Assembly (NCBI GenBank): GCA_023053545.1
Contig: JAKZAN010000009.1
Coordinates: forward strand, 96,612-160,611
From: Lepidurus packardi
Taxonomy: Eukaryota > Arthropoda > Branchiopoda > Notostraca > Triopsidae
DNA: 64,000 bases
Direction: 5' to 3'
The position numbers and the translations under genes are program-made. Shown piece after piece: positions 32,508 through 43,060 of the stretch. Each line of letters begins with the position of its first letter. Positions within the stretch are counted from its first letter, which is position 1. The notes below the pieces were generated by a model that made no database searches, had not been told where the DNA came from, and worked only from the letters and a program-made list of their open reading frames with translations.

Positions 32508-33214
32508 CCAGCTACTTCCTTGACACGAATTTTTTGTTTGTTTTGAAGTTACCTCTGTTCCTTCTATATCTTTTAGAGCGTTTTGTTTCCTTTGTTGAAG
32601 TCGAGTTTTGGGAACGGAAATCAGTAAGAAAGCAAATCCCAAGGTGTAGATTTCATAAGCATACGTATTTTTTTTAAAGTAGTTGTAAGCCAGTTTACGT
32701 ATTTTCTCTTATCTTCCAAAGTGCATCAATATAAGCTAATTTGGCTCAATTTATACTCGAACGCTTTAGCACGAAAAATTAATCTAAAGGCGTGGATTAT
32801 TGTAAATAAAATGGGCGAAATAAACAGACTAGATAGTGTGAAGTTAAATATGAAGTACCTTCATATTGTATGTTTTGAGAAACGAACATTCATTTTTACA
32901 TATTCTTGGTTTTATCAAAATATGTGATTATTCCAGCAACTACTGAAATTGTAACATCTGCAGAACACATTTTTTGTTTTGAAAACACGAACAAGAGAGA
33001 CGAGTATGAGGTTACACATTAATACATTGTTGGTCAAACACGGCAGTAATTCAATCACAGTTACTGAAACTTATAAAATTTTTGGCACAAACTTTTGGCT
33101 GGAGTAAATGAACTAGAGGAAAGATTTTTTCCGCTAAGATCTGATTTTCTTAATAGATTCGTAGGTTACAAAAACAGGAACGTTATGTTGGAAGCTGCAT
33201 AAGATTAGTGCCAT
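32508..33214. other. Spacer between the two convergent Harbinger genes
   Basis: AT-rich 3' flanks of both genes; no further frames or repeats recognised. Confidence 0.5.
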
Positions 33215-34239
33215 TTAGTGGTCTGAATCATCAGACGATTGTGAACGACGGTGACGCTTGCGTCTCCGTTCCTCCCGTTCTTTTTCACCAGCTAGACGTT
33301 CTTGTTCTACAGCTAAAAAACTCTTTAATACATCCACTAGCTCTTTCCCCGTTTTCTTGCTTTGCTTAGCGTTCTTCTTTAAAATTTGGAGGGCATCACG
33401 TCGAAAAGACGACGTTTCTGAAAAGCGTTCTGCTACACGAGCTTCTGTTTCGTCTATAGCCTTCAAAGTTTCTTGTAGTCCAGCACGCCGTTCACGTTTG
33501 GCACTGGATTTCTTCAATGTAGGAATAGCTTTAGAAGAAGTGTTAAACTCTTCCCAAGGATCTACTTGTAAGACTTCATCGAAAGTTTTCGTGTTTCTCG
33601 CTGATGAGTTAAGTTCAGCGGCAATACTCTCAAGTTGGTGGGGCTCACTACTATCGAATAAATTTACCGGATTCACACTATGCTCTGCCTGTAATATATC
33701 GTGAACTCGGTCAAAAAATTCAGGTTTTTTCTTGGGTGCAGCACCCGTTGTCTTGGAATTATCCATCCAGATCTTGTATCCAGTTTTTAGATTGTTCCAC
33801 GTGTTTGTGCATTTACGTTTTGGATCTTTGCCTAAATTGATGTCTAAGTCCAGCATCTCTTGTGCGATCTCAGCAAAAACAGATTTGCCTGTTTGTTTTT
33901 TTCCTTTCAGTGCCTGTTGAACAGAAGGCCTAGCAATGATATTTAAAAAAATTGTCGTGGCTGCGTCATCTAATTCTTTAAGGGAGCTAGATGTCCACCT
34001 TTCTTCCCAAGCTACAAAAGTCTGTCGGCTTTCTTCATTCTGTTGAAGGAAAAACACGTTCAAATTTGCAGCTGACGAAATGCTTCAATTGTCACATTTA
34101 CCTGACTGCCACTTAAGAAAACTACTTCTGTTTCTTCTAATCCTGCTTGAACACTTGGTGGACCTACTTCTACTACAGGAACTAAATGCTCTAATTGTAG
34201 GGCCCGGACCAAAGCCATTGACAAATATTTCTTTTCCAT
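33215..34239 (-). CDS. Harbinger Myb/SANT-like DNA-binding protein
   Basis: Two exons: 34239-34102 (46 codons from MEKKYLSMALVRALQ) and 34039-33215, joined across a 62-bp GT...AG intron in phase 0; product 320 residues. Exon 2 begins with a trihelix/MADF-like region (WEERWTSSSLKELDDAATT, FAEIAQEMLDLDINL, KRKCTNTWNNLKTGYKIWMD, about residues 55-150), and ends in a basic coiled tail (EREERRRKRHRRSQSSDDSD). In this superfamily the second protein binds subterminal DNA and escorts the transposase to the nucleus; that is family knowledge. The frame is intact although its partner transposase is frameshifted. An ISL2EU copy sits 45 bp upstream and probably disrupts the promoter. Confidence 0.85.
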
Positions 34240-34437
34240 CTAATAACTAAAATTTAATAAATACGTTTTTAGTGATAAGTAATAGAGAACTTGCCAAATT
34301 CACTAGTGACATCTAGTGATGTTTACATAAACTAACCGCCGCCATTAGACGCGACTTTTTCGCTGTTCTCACTTTCCCTAGACCTGCGGTGGTGAGTTCC
34401 GTTTTCTTTGTTATAATAAATAAGTTTTCAAAATTCA

Positions 34438-36259
34438 ATGGCCGAAAATATTAGTGAAACTTGGTGTAAAAATATAGAGAAGCTACCAAAGCTAACTGAG
34501 AAACTTATTCAGCAATATTTTGAGCAACAGACTACATCAGCCAGGCATTATAATCGAAGTGAACTTTTCCTAAACGAGCACTACGTGACGGACGTGGAAA
34601 CTCAACTTCTTCCTTGTGGCAATCAAATTCGCGTTAGAGCCAGATGCAACAGAAGTTTCAGGAAAAACGATGCTCCTCATCGGGTGGAACTTCTATTTAG
34701 AACATCGGTATGTTGTATTTCGTGGCAAGATGCCATAGTTTTTTTTTCGATTTAATAGAGGCTTGAGCATAGCTCGTTGCCTCGTCTTTATATTGATTAT
34801 TATTATTTTTGTTTTACATAGGCTTTTGTACCAGGTGATGCCATAGTTTCTGTAAGCTGTTCTTGCACAGTTGGGAGTCCTGGGTACTGTAACCACGCGA
34901 TAGCCACCTTAAAACTTTTACACGTTTATCAGAAAGAAGGTTTTACAGAGGTTCCTCCAGAAATTTCATGCACCAGTAAGCCACAGCAGTGGGGCCGGTC
35001 TCGAACCCGGAATGAATTTTCGTTCAGGCTTACAGATGAAAGCCACGGCGAGTGTAATGCTTTCCAGCCTTGTAAGAAGCCTCGGTTCGACGCGGAACAC
35101 AAGAATGCTGTTGATGAGCTTTCTCGATCGTTTGAACGGAAGAACAAGCATATTGCCAGACTCCTTAGGAGTGGGACTTCAATTGCTTCGTCTTCGGGGA
35201 AATTGACTCGTCTCGGTGAGGTACCTGGGCAGTCAACCCTCGTATTTCAACTTAATACCAACGAGTCAGAGTATGACGTAAGTTTGCCTAACACAAGTTT
35301 AAGTCTTCATGTTCATTTACGTATTTATGTTCTAGGTGGAAACAAATATTCAACAAACAGTATCCCTCCTTCGCTCGAAGCTACCTGAGAAATCGTGGTG
35401 CGGATTTGCAATGAATGTCCCTGAAGTTAATAAGCACTTGCCAAAGAACACCTTGGATACTGAATTGCTTAAAAAGCTTCAACTAGACATGTCGAAATCC
35501 AAATTTATTGAGAAGAACAGTCGCGCACAATCGAAGAGTGCAATGTGGAAACAGGAACGTGCATTCAGGTACAGTTTTAGTAGCTCAGTAACTGGAACAA
35601 ACTCATTTGAATAAAGTATTTTTCAATTTTACAGGGTAACGGCCAGTACTTTCGGCCAGATCGTCAAACGTTCATCTCCGTGGACATTGCAAGGAATCAA
35701 AAACGTGCTAGAAAGCCGGGACCTTTCCAACCTCCGGCAGATTACACATGGGCAAAAATTTGAATCCGTAGCTGCAACTCGCTATCAGAGTTCCATGCAC
35801 CACCTTGGACACCAGATTACAGCACATTTATGTGGCCTTGTAATAGACCCCAACCGGTATTGGCTGGCTGCTAGTCCGGACCGACGTGTATTTGATCCAA
35901 CTGAAAATGACCCCGAGGGTCTTGCAGAATTCAAGTGCCCCTATTCTTTAAGGAATCAAACTGCCAAAGAATGTCTTTCGACTGCAAATTTCTACGTGCA
36001 ATTCGTTGATGGTACACCTAGGCTGAACCGGTCACACGAATATTACTGGCAAGTTATGGGCCAAATGGCCTTAACTGGTTTGAAGTGGTGCGATTTTGTT
36101 GTTTTTACGTATAAAGGATTGATTATTGAGCGCATTAGATTTGATCCTGTTAAATGGAATGAAATGTCACAAAAACTGAACCTATTCTATTTCTCTTATG
36201 CACTGCCGTTTTATTCCAAAAGTAATGTTTTGAAGCCTTCATCCAAACTTAATACTTAA
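34438..36259 (+). CDS. ISL2EU YqaJ-type nuclease with SWIM zinc finger
   Basis: Four exons by eye: 34438-34707, 34822-35277, 35336-35568, 35635-36259, summing to 1584 nt (527 residues) in one frame. The SWIM-type finger (CSCTVGSPGYCNHAIATL) opens exon 2. A basic linker follows, and the last exon has the YqaJ/lambda-exonuclease-like fold: TASTFGQIVKR, THGQKFESVAATRY, WLAASPDRRV, LAEFKCPYS (metal-binding D...ExK), YYWQVMGQMALTGLKWCDFV. The nuclease-plus-DDE pair is characteristic of ISL2EU. The role of the nuclease in transposition is not established; DNA end or gap processing is a plausible inference. No lesions were seen. Confidence 0.87.
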
Positions 36260-36366
36260 GTCATATTTATAAGAAATTGCTAGTACGTAAACACCGAAGT
36301 CTATTACAAGTTTGTAAAATAAAGTCAAGTTTGCTAGAAATAAATGGTGAATTTAATTCACATAGT

Positions 36367-38392
36367 TCAAGAATCAGAATCCGAGTCATTACAACTCTCT
36401 TCGGAAATATACATCACGGGCTCGAGAGGGTCTTCTACAGTTGCATTAATAATGGGAGTTTGGAAATTTGACAAAATAACACATACAGTCCAAATTTGAT
36501 TAGCAAGACTTCTTAAAGAGTGTGGAATAACTTGCGAGAGAATTCTATAGCTCTTTATCCTCGCAATTCGTCTTTCGACGTGCACTCTAAGAGAAGCAAT
36601 TTCCTGTGTCGCTTGAACTTCTTCCCTGCTAAACTGGCGGTCCCCACGCTTAAACGGGGGAATATTGAGGGAGACACCATTTGGCAGCATCTTTTTGATA
36701 TTAAATCCCTTGTCTGCCATTATTGAATCTCCATCTTCATAAGCCTGGTTTAAAATTCCACAACGCCTCGTGATTTCCTCATCGCTAATGGATCCAGAAT
36801 AAAGTGCAGAAACAAATGTGACAAAACCATTTGGGGCAATACCAATAAGACCTTTAAAGGTATGTGTCCCCTTGTAGTGAGAATAGAGGCCCGTTTTCAG
36901 CATAAAGGAACCAGGACTTTCGCACTTAAGCTCCGTACAGTCGATGATGACCCTTGTAGATGGGTACTTTTCTTGAAAATCCTCTGGCATTGTTTCTGTT
37001 ATGTACTCCTTGGAGGGCCACAGCTGTAAGCATCCAAGTCGGAAATACATAAAATTGCTCCAACTAGCGAATATTCTGCTGACCGTGGAAACGCTGACTT
37101 GAAATCTGTGTGCTAAATCTAGCTCCAGAAGATTCAATCGCAGTCGACATAACACCATCAAAAATTGGTCGACGGCTTTCAATTTTTGTGGTCGCCCTCG
37201 TCTTGTCGGTAGTGCATTCAAGTTGGTACTAACAGGTCCGCGCCATTGTATAATATTTTCGCAATTATCTCCTGGGTCCAAGTAGCGATATAAGGCACAA
37301 AACTCATCCTCGGTCTCCATACCCGTGTAGAGTTTCATCAAGGTGGGGTTCTTACGGATACTGTCGAATGACATCTTACTGTTCTTAAGTTGTTGTACTT
37401 CGTCGCGGGACGATTTTAGTGCTCGCTGTGATTCCTCAAGCGAGACCTTCAACGCCGCAGTTTCAGTTTCAGCTAATTTCCTCTTTTGCTTCTCCTTTTC
37501 AAGACTGTACAGCAATTCATACTTCTCTTTTTCAATATTTTCCAGTTTCGAAAGAAGCTCTTCAACTGTTTGTAAGGGTTGCCTCTTTTCTTGAACGCTA
37601 GCTGTTTGTGGCAAGTCAATGCCTGATTCGTAAGCCAATAAGTCGCATTGTTCTTCAAAATTGTGAGCTTCATCTGGAACACAGGTGACATTTATGCTTG
37701 ATAACTCCTGTTCCCGTTCTGTACGTGCCACGTGCTGATGTTCCGTATTTTGAGACTCGTTTGCTATTTGTGGTGAGTTGCAGATTGGTTCGTCCGAGGA
37801 TAAAGTGACCAGACTTTGTCCGTTTAGAGCTTCATTTGGGGTGTAAAGTTGAGTTTCGGCAGGCTCCGAATGTAAATGCGGAGATTGAATCTGTAACAGT
37901 TCGCTGGACGGTTGGGATTCAAACACAGGTTTGCTCGCCGAAAGTTTGTTTTCTTCAATAATGTTGGCAGCTTCCTCTTGATCAGGAGTAAAAGTTTTCG
38001 CTGGTGATTTGTGTTCTTTGCGAGGTTTCCTTTGTTTCGGCTTAGGTTTAAATTCCAATACAGACGGTAGAACACCAGTTTTCAGCTGACGTCTTCCCGA
38101 TGGAGGGTCGCAACAGTAGAAATCCTCGGTGTTGTAATGTTTCGAACAAATAACAGTGTTTTTGGTAACCTGTTCGACAGTAAAATCCAACGTTTTAAAA
38201 ATAAACAAAAAGAAGGCAAACACGTTCATTTACTTTTATGTTTAGCCCAAGATCTCGCTTAATACGGGATGTTAATTGCTTTAATAACGTTGGTTCCTTC
38301 GGTAACTTGTGGAAAGATATTTTCGGTCCATCACTCAATTTGTAAGATTTTCCTGTTTCTTCCGTGCAGGAAGGAACACAACAGCTCGGCAT
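36367..38392 (-). CDS. ISL2EU transposase: THAP finger plus DDE_4-type nuclease
   Basis: Two exons: 38392-38234 (MPSCCVPSCTEETGK..., first half of a THAP C2CH finger) and 38169-36367, joined in phase 0 across a 64-bp intron so that ICSKHYNTEDF completes the THAP domain; product 653 residues. The middle is an acidic/polar linker with a coiled coil (about residues 265-330: LENIEKEKYELLYSLEKEKQ). Then come a helix-turn-helix (VLCRLRLNLLELDLAHRFQV) and the DDE core: VIIDCTELKCE (Asp), GDSIMADKGFNI (Asp), HVERRIARIKSYRIL (Glu). It would bind the termini and cut and join DNA. It converges tail-to-tail on the nuclease gene, with 107 bp between the stops. Confidence 0.88.
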
Positions 38393-38775
38393 TTCAGTTG
38401 TTTTTGTTTAATTATCTAAACTAGTTCATAAGAAACTTATATTAAGATAAATAAGCACGTAAATTACCAATTTGAGGCAAGATTGTGTTGGTCCTATTTG
38501 TTTGTTTACCTTCCAGAAAATCGCGTCTAATGGCGGATTTCGCACGTTTTAGTCGATAGAGGGCGAATTTGGCAAGTTCTCTATACCATTTAAATTTCGA
38601 AACACATGCGAGTCCTCGTCATCAACCACACGGCCAATATATTCCATATTAGAGGCTATTTTAATTAAACAGAAAACACAACAACAACATGCACTGAAGC
38701 ACTAGAGCGCGAAGGGGCGGGGCAACGACGAGCCGAACTTCCCGAAAAAGGTAGTTCCTTAAATTTCCCTAACTT

Positions 38776-38804
38776 GCCAAGTCGTCGTTGAACGACGACT
38801 TGGC
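38776..38804. repeat. 29-bp perfect hairpin near the Harbinger right end
   Basis: GCCAAGTCGTCGTT, one G, then its exact complement. A variant of the half-site (CTTGGCAAGTTGTCGTTGAA) lies near the left end at about 30925, so it may be a transposase-binding subterminal motif. Confidence 0.8.
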
Positions 38805-38918
38805 GTTCCAAATAAAACGGCAACTAAGCACCAAGTCAAGTCAAATAAAACGACTCCCGTGGCTGTCTTGGGAAGTTTAGGAAAGACAGCCTTGTCTTGT
38901 GGCAAATAAAACACGGCT

Positions 38919-39360
38919 TATGTTTTATTATATTTAATGAACCTAAACGACTTGTTCGAGTTAAACGAATGTTACCTAAAGCTCATTGTTTTTCCTGCTA
39001 GGTGCTCTACGGAACAAGCTTCTAAGTATTGTAAAAAAGATGGCGACTTCACAGAATATGGCGATTGTCCTAGCGTTGGCGTTCAATCAACCCAAATCGA
39101 AGCCTGGGACGACGCTATGTCGGCTGCGACAACAGGGGACTTCGATTCCATTCCCTCCGACTTACGTGTTCTTTACTATAACACGTGGAAAAAAATACGT
39201 ACGGATTACAAAGAACCAATCGCAGATCATCGAAGAACTACAGGCCATTAGATATGGGGAGCTTCTGGCGTCGGGAAGTCACACCTTGATAGACGAAAAT
39301 ATACTGGAGCCTATTTAAAACGCATTAACAAGGGTAACGCTGGCTTCATTGCGTTTGTAT
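38919..39360 (+). pseudogene. Endogenous CRESS-DNA-virus-like Rep, C-terminal remnant
   Basis: Continuation of the remnant cut at 30850. It holds a motif-III-like YCKKDG followed by GDFTEYG (about 39030-39060), the linker before the helicase, and the P-loop IWGASGVGKSH (about 39250-39282) of the superfamily-3 helicase. Stops and frame changes separate these pieces (breaks near 38998 and 39250), so the gene is dead. The rest of the helicase (Walker B, motif C) was not recognised. The position directly at the Harbinger target duplication shows the remnant predates that insertion. Confidence 0.72.
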
Positions 39361-40759
39361 CTTTTTCAATTTTAATTACGTTAAATTTGAAGAAAAGTTT
39401 CAGTAATTTTGCTTACTTGTTTAACAGTGCGATTGCTTTTTTGAGTGCATTTAATGGCATCGTTTATGGGCACTACTGTCGGCGCACTGTAGTGCCGGGT
39501 GGCGGTCGAACCCGTGGTGTTAGAGGCCGAGGCCGTGGCGATGGAAGCCGTTTCGGTGAACATTATTGATGATATTGACAAATACAGCAGTTATGAGATG
39601 CAACAGAGTGGAAATTATAATAAAAGAGCATGTACACTTTTGCATAAAATTCTGACATCATAGTACTGGAATATTGTCAATGGTTACAATCAGTTTAGTA
39701 CGTCCTTAATTTAACTGCTAAAGTATTGTTGAGCGAAAACATGCAGACGGTATAGGACTGACCGCTGCTACTTAATTAACTGGTGAGCTTAGAAGGGACA
39801 ACGTGTTGAGAACAGATACATAGTATATATGATCGAAGTGCAAAGCTCTAAGGTTTCCTGCCTGACCACGTTATTTTCTTTCATATATATGTTCACCAAC
39901 ATAACTTATTGTAGGAGACGTTCCCAAGGCGGCATATCTTTATTGTCACATACCTTGGTGGAGGGCAGTTTTGTACCTTGGTAATGAAGGCCCTTGATCC
40001 CAACACGCGTACATTTTAGGAAAAGGTCAGGATCCTGAAGGGCGTAAAAAAGCCACCTGCATATATCCCTACAATGATTTATAGCTCACTGGTTGTCCAT
40101 TAGAGAATAAACCATATAAAAGGCTTAATAAACTGATCGGTCAAAGTATATAGGTCTGAGGTCGTTAGCGAGGTCACAAGTCAATAGGCTAAAGCGGACG
40201 TGTTCTACTGAACATAAATAGGAAAGAAACACGAATAGAAAATTTTATGGAATAAAAGTGATTTAAGAAGAAATAAAAGTCATTGTCTTTTGGATTCCTT
40301 GTCAGAAAGACCATGACCGCAATGTCTCTTGGGCCGTTGGGGTAGCCAAGTGATATTAAAGGTGTAGGACACCGCAACCTTTGGCCACTTATTATGACTG
40401 CCACTATAATGTAAAAGCAGGTCACTAAAGAAATGCGGACAAGAAAAGGTTAAGGTCAGTTAACAATGAGAACTAGGAAATGACAAGGATAACATAAGAC
40501 GTAATATAAACGAAACAGTAATAAAAACATGAAACATAACTTACCTTCGATATAGGAACATAAGCTTTCACCACCATATATCTTTCCACGGAGAAACAGA
40601 GAAGGGCAGCAAGTTTAATGTTCGACTACTATATTCTACACTATATATCACTCTTAATATATCATTCTTACAAATCTCGAACATAAGCCATCGATATTAG
40701 TTAAAGTATCTTTACTGTCAGCATTGATTTTAAATTAAAGGAATCGTTTTTAAGAAACC
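39361..40759. other. No gene; right arm of inverted repeat inside
   Basis: AT-rich spacer with the right arm at 39913-40040. A Gly/Arg-rich short frame (39480-39569, GGGRTRGVRGRGRG) is too short to support. Nothing else recognised. Confidence 0.4.
39913..40040 (-). repeat. Right arm of the inverted repeat flanking the Rep remnant
   Basis: Reverse complement aligns with 30212-30345. Subtracting the Harbinger insertion, the two arms enclose about 1.8 kb. Confidence 0.65.
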
Positions 40760-40815
40760 ATCCACCGAAATTAAACATGTTATTCGCCCATAAGAAGGAT
40801 GTGTATACCGGGGCG
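40760..40815. mobile_element. Solo right terminus of a TTAA element
   Basis: Matches the right end of the 21014-27377 element: AAATTAAACATGTTATTCGCCCATAAG..., then ACCGGGGC and TTAA (40816-40819). No partner left end was found, so the copy is truncated or rearranged. Confidence 0.65.
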
Positions 40816-40824
40816 TTAATCAGA

Positions 40825-41150
40825 ATGTGACGTTCCTGCAACGTGTCGTAAGCGACGTTGTTTCGACTAAAAGCATTGATATACTTAGGTGTAGAAATTT
40901 GACGTCCTTGCTATGTAACAACACAACGTTGTAAGTGATGTTTTTTTCGACGTAAAAGGAACGACTGCCTTGAACGTAGATATTGGACGTTCCTGTAACG
41001 TAACAACACAACGCCGTTAGCGACGTTGTTTCGACGTAGTAGGCTGGATATTCTTGGCCGTAGGAATCTGACGTTGCTGCAACGTCAGAAAATACCGTTT
41101 TAAGCGACGTTTTTTCGACGTAGAAGCAACGATTTCTTTAACCGTATAAA
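40825..41150. repeat. ACGT-rich minisatellite
   Basis: Four degenerate ~80-bp units, each with GACGTTCCTGCAACGT-like and GCGACGTTGTTTCGACGTA-like motifs. A further partial unit follows the BEL/Pao insertion at 42259-42285, so that element landed in the array. It may be the terminal repeat region of an unidentified DNA transposon. Confidence 0.7.
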
Positions 41151-41155
41151 TTTGC

Positions 41156-42258
41156 TGTTCCGGATGGAACAGGAGAATACGAAAGAAGGGATATGGTTGT
41201 GCGACGGGCCCTAGATCGCCCCCGGCTGCACGTGCTCGCGAAGGGAGGTCTGGTGTACCTGAGCGCCAGTCAAGCAATTGTCAAAGTCTCGTATGGTTGT
41301 AACCGAGTTTCCTGTGAGCAATACACGTGCAACGTTTTTCCTGCACAAGACCACAACGCTGTTCCTTCATTCCGTTACAAATTTGGTGCCGAAACCCGGG
41401 AGTGTCGGCCATGGCGACGACTCCATTTACATATAGCGTGGATGAAGAGACCGAGGAAGCGTTGAGCCCCGAAGCAGTTAAAGCGTTGAGAACGCATGAA
41501 AAGTCTCAACACACTCGTCAGGTGAACCGTATTCGTGGTGCAATTAGGCTCCGCGATCGACGGACAATCTTGAAAGGCTTACGAGCCCGATTGACAGAGC
41601 ACTTCGAGAACGGCCTCGCTTTGAACGAAAATTATCAAAGCACATCAGGCCAGAATCAAGATGGATGGGCGCAGAAGTTCCTCGAAGAGCACATGGCTTG
41701 CAAAAGAGATGGAGGGCATCTCAAGCCCTCATCAACGAGTTTTGGAAGAGGTGGTTAAGGGAATATGTGCCATCCCTAATTGAACGAAGAAAGTGGCTGG
41801 TACCTAGGCGAAACCTGCAACCCAACGACATCGTGCTAGTAGTGGATGTCAACGCCCCTCGAAACCACTGGCTCCTAGGCAGAATTGTACGGATTTTTCC
41901 TGGGCAGGACGGTCTCACTCGTACGGCACTGGTGCGTACGAGGAACGGCGAAGCCGTGCGCCCAGCAGCGAAGTTATGCCTGTTGGAAGCGGCCATCCAG
42001 GAATAGTTACTGGGTCCAGTAACGGGGGCGGGGGTGTTCCGGATGGAACAGGAGAATACGAAAGAAGGGATATGGTTGTGCGACGGGCCCTAGATCGCCC
42101 CCGGCTGCACGTGCTCGCGAAGGGAGGTCTGGTGTACCTGAGCGCCAGTCAAGCAATTGTCAAAGTCTCGTATGGTTGTAACCGAGTTTCCTGTGAGCAA
42201 TACACGTGCAACGTTTTTCCTGCACAAGACCACAACGCTGTTCCTTCATTCCGTTACA
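41156..42258 (+). mobile_element. Internally deleted BEL/Pao LTR retrotransposon
   Basis: Two LTRs of 224 bp (41156-41379 and 42035-42258), TG...CA ended and identical by eye, with TTTGC target duplications (41151-41155, 42259-42263). A primer-binding site TGGTGCCGAAACCCGGGA follows the 5' LTR by a few bases, and a G-rich polypurine tract (GGGGGCGGGGG) precedes the 3' LTR. Total 1103 bp; pol is almost entirely missing. Confidence 0.92.
41411..42006 (+). pseudogene. BEL/Pao gag start fused by deletion to the integrase C-terminus
   Basis: From ATG 41411 the frame encodes a gag N-terminus (MATTPFTYSVDEETEEALSP) for about 85 residues. Near 41690 an internal deletion joins it, in another frame, to the conserved integrase C-terminal region (FWKRWLREYVPSL, LVVDVNAPRNHWLLGRI, ending RPAAKLCLLE, stop 42006). 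The combined product is out of frame: the gag frame ends at 41758. The copy must rely on proteins from full-length relatives. Identical LTRs show that the deleted form itself was mobilised recently. Confidence 0.8.
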
Positions 42259-42439
42259 TTTGCCGTTCCTGCAACGTAAAGGTGACCTCCAATTGTCCAT
42301 CCATCTTGACGTCGGAAAGTGACGTCAATTTGTAACGTCGGGGACGTTCATGGGACCAATTTGGGACCAAATTGCGCTGCTTGGGTACAGTATCCAGGGC
42401 GCACACTTCAAACTTAACCTCAAACTACAACAAGCAGTC

Positions 42440-42909
42440 ATGGCTTACGGTAAGTTTTCATACCAGTTAGAATTTTATATATGTGTCTACACGTGTTTGA
42501 ACATATTTTGTTTGTAGGAATCGGTCAAGGTAAAGGAAATCAAGTAACAATGAAAACCCCAGCTTTTTTAAATTTGGAGACGAATGCTGGTGGGTTATTA
42601 TCTAATTTGTTATTTATAAACTAATCATTATTTGTGTTGATGTTTTTCTTTCTATTTGTAGAGCATGAAGATCTGGATAAATGGTTAGATGCTATGTTGG
42701 TAGAATTTCCAATTCTCCAAGATTTGGACGTAACACCAAACACTCAAGCTGCCAACATCCCCGATGTCCCCAACATCCCCAATATCAACGTTATCCAAAC
42801 AACCTCAGCCCTTTCACCCGCAAACCTGGCCCAGCTAGAAACAGTTCTGTCTGTTTTAAATAAAAATACGACAACCGTGAATATTAATGTTAACATTATA
42901 AATTTGTGA
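42440..42909 (+). CDS. Small spliced orphan gene, 109 aa
   Basis: Three exons: 42440-42449 (MAYG), 42518-42589, 42662-42909; introns of 68 and 72 bp with good GTAAG and TTTGTAG sites, adding to exactly 110 codons. The product has a short Gly/Lys start, an acidic helix (EHEDLDKWLDAMLVEFPIL), then Pro/Asn-rich low complexity (NIPDVPNIPNINV) and a hydrophobic end. No domain is recognised. It lies between the ACGT minisatellite and a 27-A tract, and may be the small second protein of the DNA element that owns the minisatellite; that is inference. Confidence 0.55.
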
Positions 42910-42935
42910 AAAAAAAAAAAAAAAAAAAAAAAAAA
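42909..42935. repeat. A27 tract
   Basis: Starts on the last base of the orphan gene's stop codon. The gene retains introns, so this is not a simple processed copy. Confidence 0.9.
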
Positions 42936-42974
42936 CATACACATTCAACTTTAATCTGGTTATTTATTTTCATT

Positions 42975-43060
42975 TTAAATTTCATCGTTTTCCGATAGTT
43001 CCTCCATCGAGGCTAGTTCATCCAGAACCACGTCTTCGCTAGTGCTGAACCTACTCCAGC
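42975..43060 (-). CDS. Possible 3' exon of a minus-strand gene
   Basis: A short minus-strand frame ends ELASMEELSENDEI and a TAA (42975-42977), with a possible acceptor (CCTCCAG) at its 5' side. The acidic end looks like a protein C-terminus converging on the orphan gene. No upstream exon was identified; it would be cut off by the Polinton junction near 43.1 kb. Confidence 0.25.

Larger units (their letters stand above)
34285..38581. mobile_element. ISL2EU DNA transposon, apparently complete
   Basis: Perfect 17-bp termini GAGAACTTGCCAAATTC with TA on each side (34283-34284, 38582-38583), and an inner inverted block CCGCCATTAGACGCGA (34339-34354; complement 38521-38536). It carries the two convergent genes expected for this superfamily: a SWIM/YqaJ nuclease on + and a THAP-DDE transposase on -. 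Both are open after splicing, so the copy may be autonomous. Confidence 0.9.
30851..38918. mobile_element. PIF/Harbinger element carrying a nested ISL2EU
   Basis: Termini AGCCGCGTTTGAGTTG (left) and the related AGCCGTGTTTTATTTG (right, complement) are flanked by TAT (30848-30850 and 38919-38921). It encodes the two convergent genes usual for the superfamily: a DDE nuclease on + and a Myb/SANT-like protein on -. A 4297-bp ISL2EU element lies 45 bp upstream of the Myb gene start. Without it the element is about 3.8 kb. A 29-bp hairpin lies near the right end (38776-38804). Confidence 0.8.

Noticed and set aside
39480..39569. Gly/Arg-rich frame as a viral capsid N-terminus next to the Rep remnant.
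   Set aside because: Only about 30 codons, same strand as Rep, and nothing capsid-like follows.
42440..42935. Processed retrocopy, because of the A27 tract.
   Set aside because: The gene keeps two introns with good splice sites and no target duplication was found.
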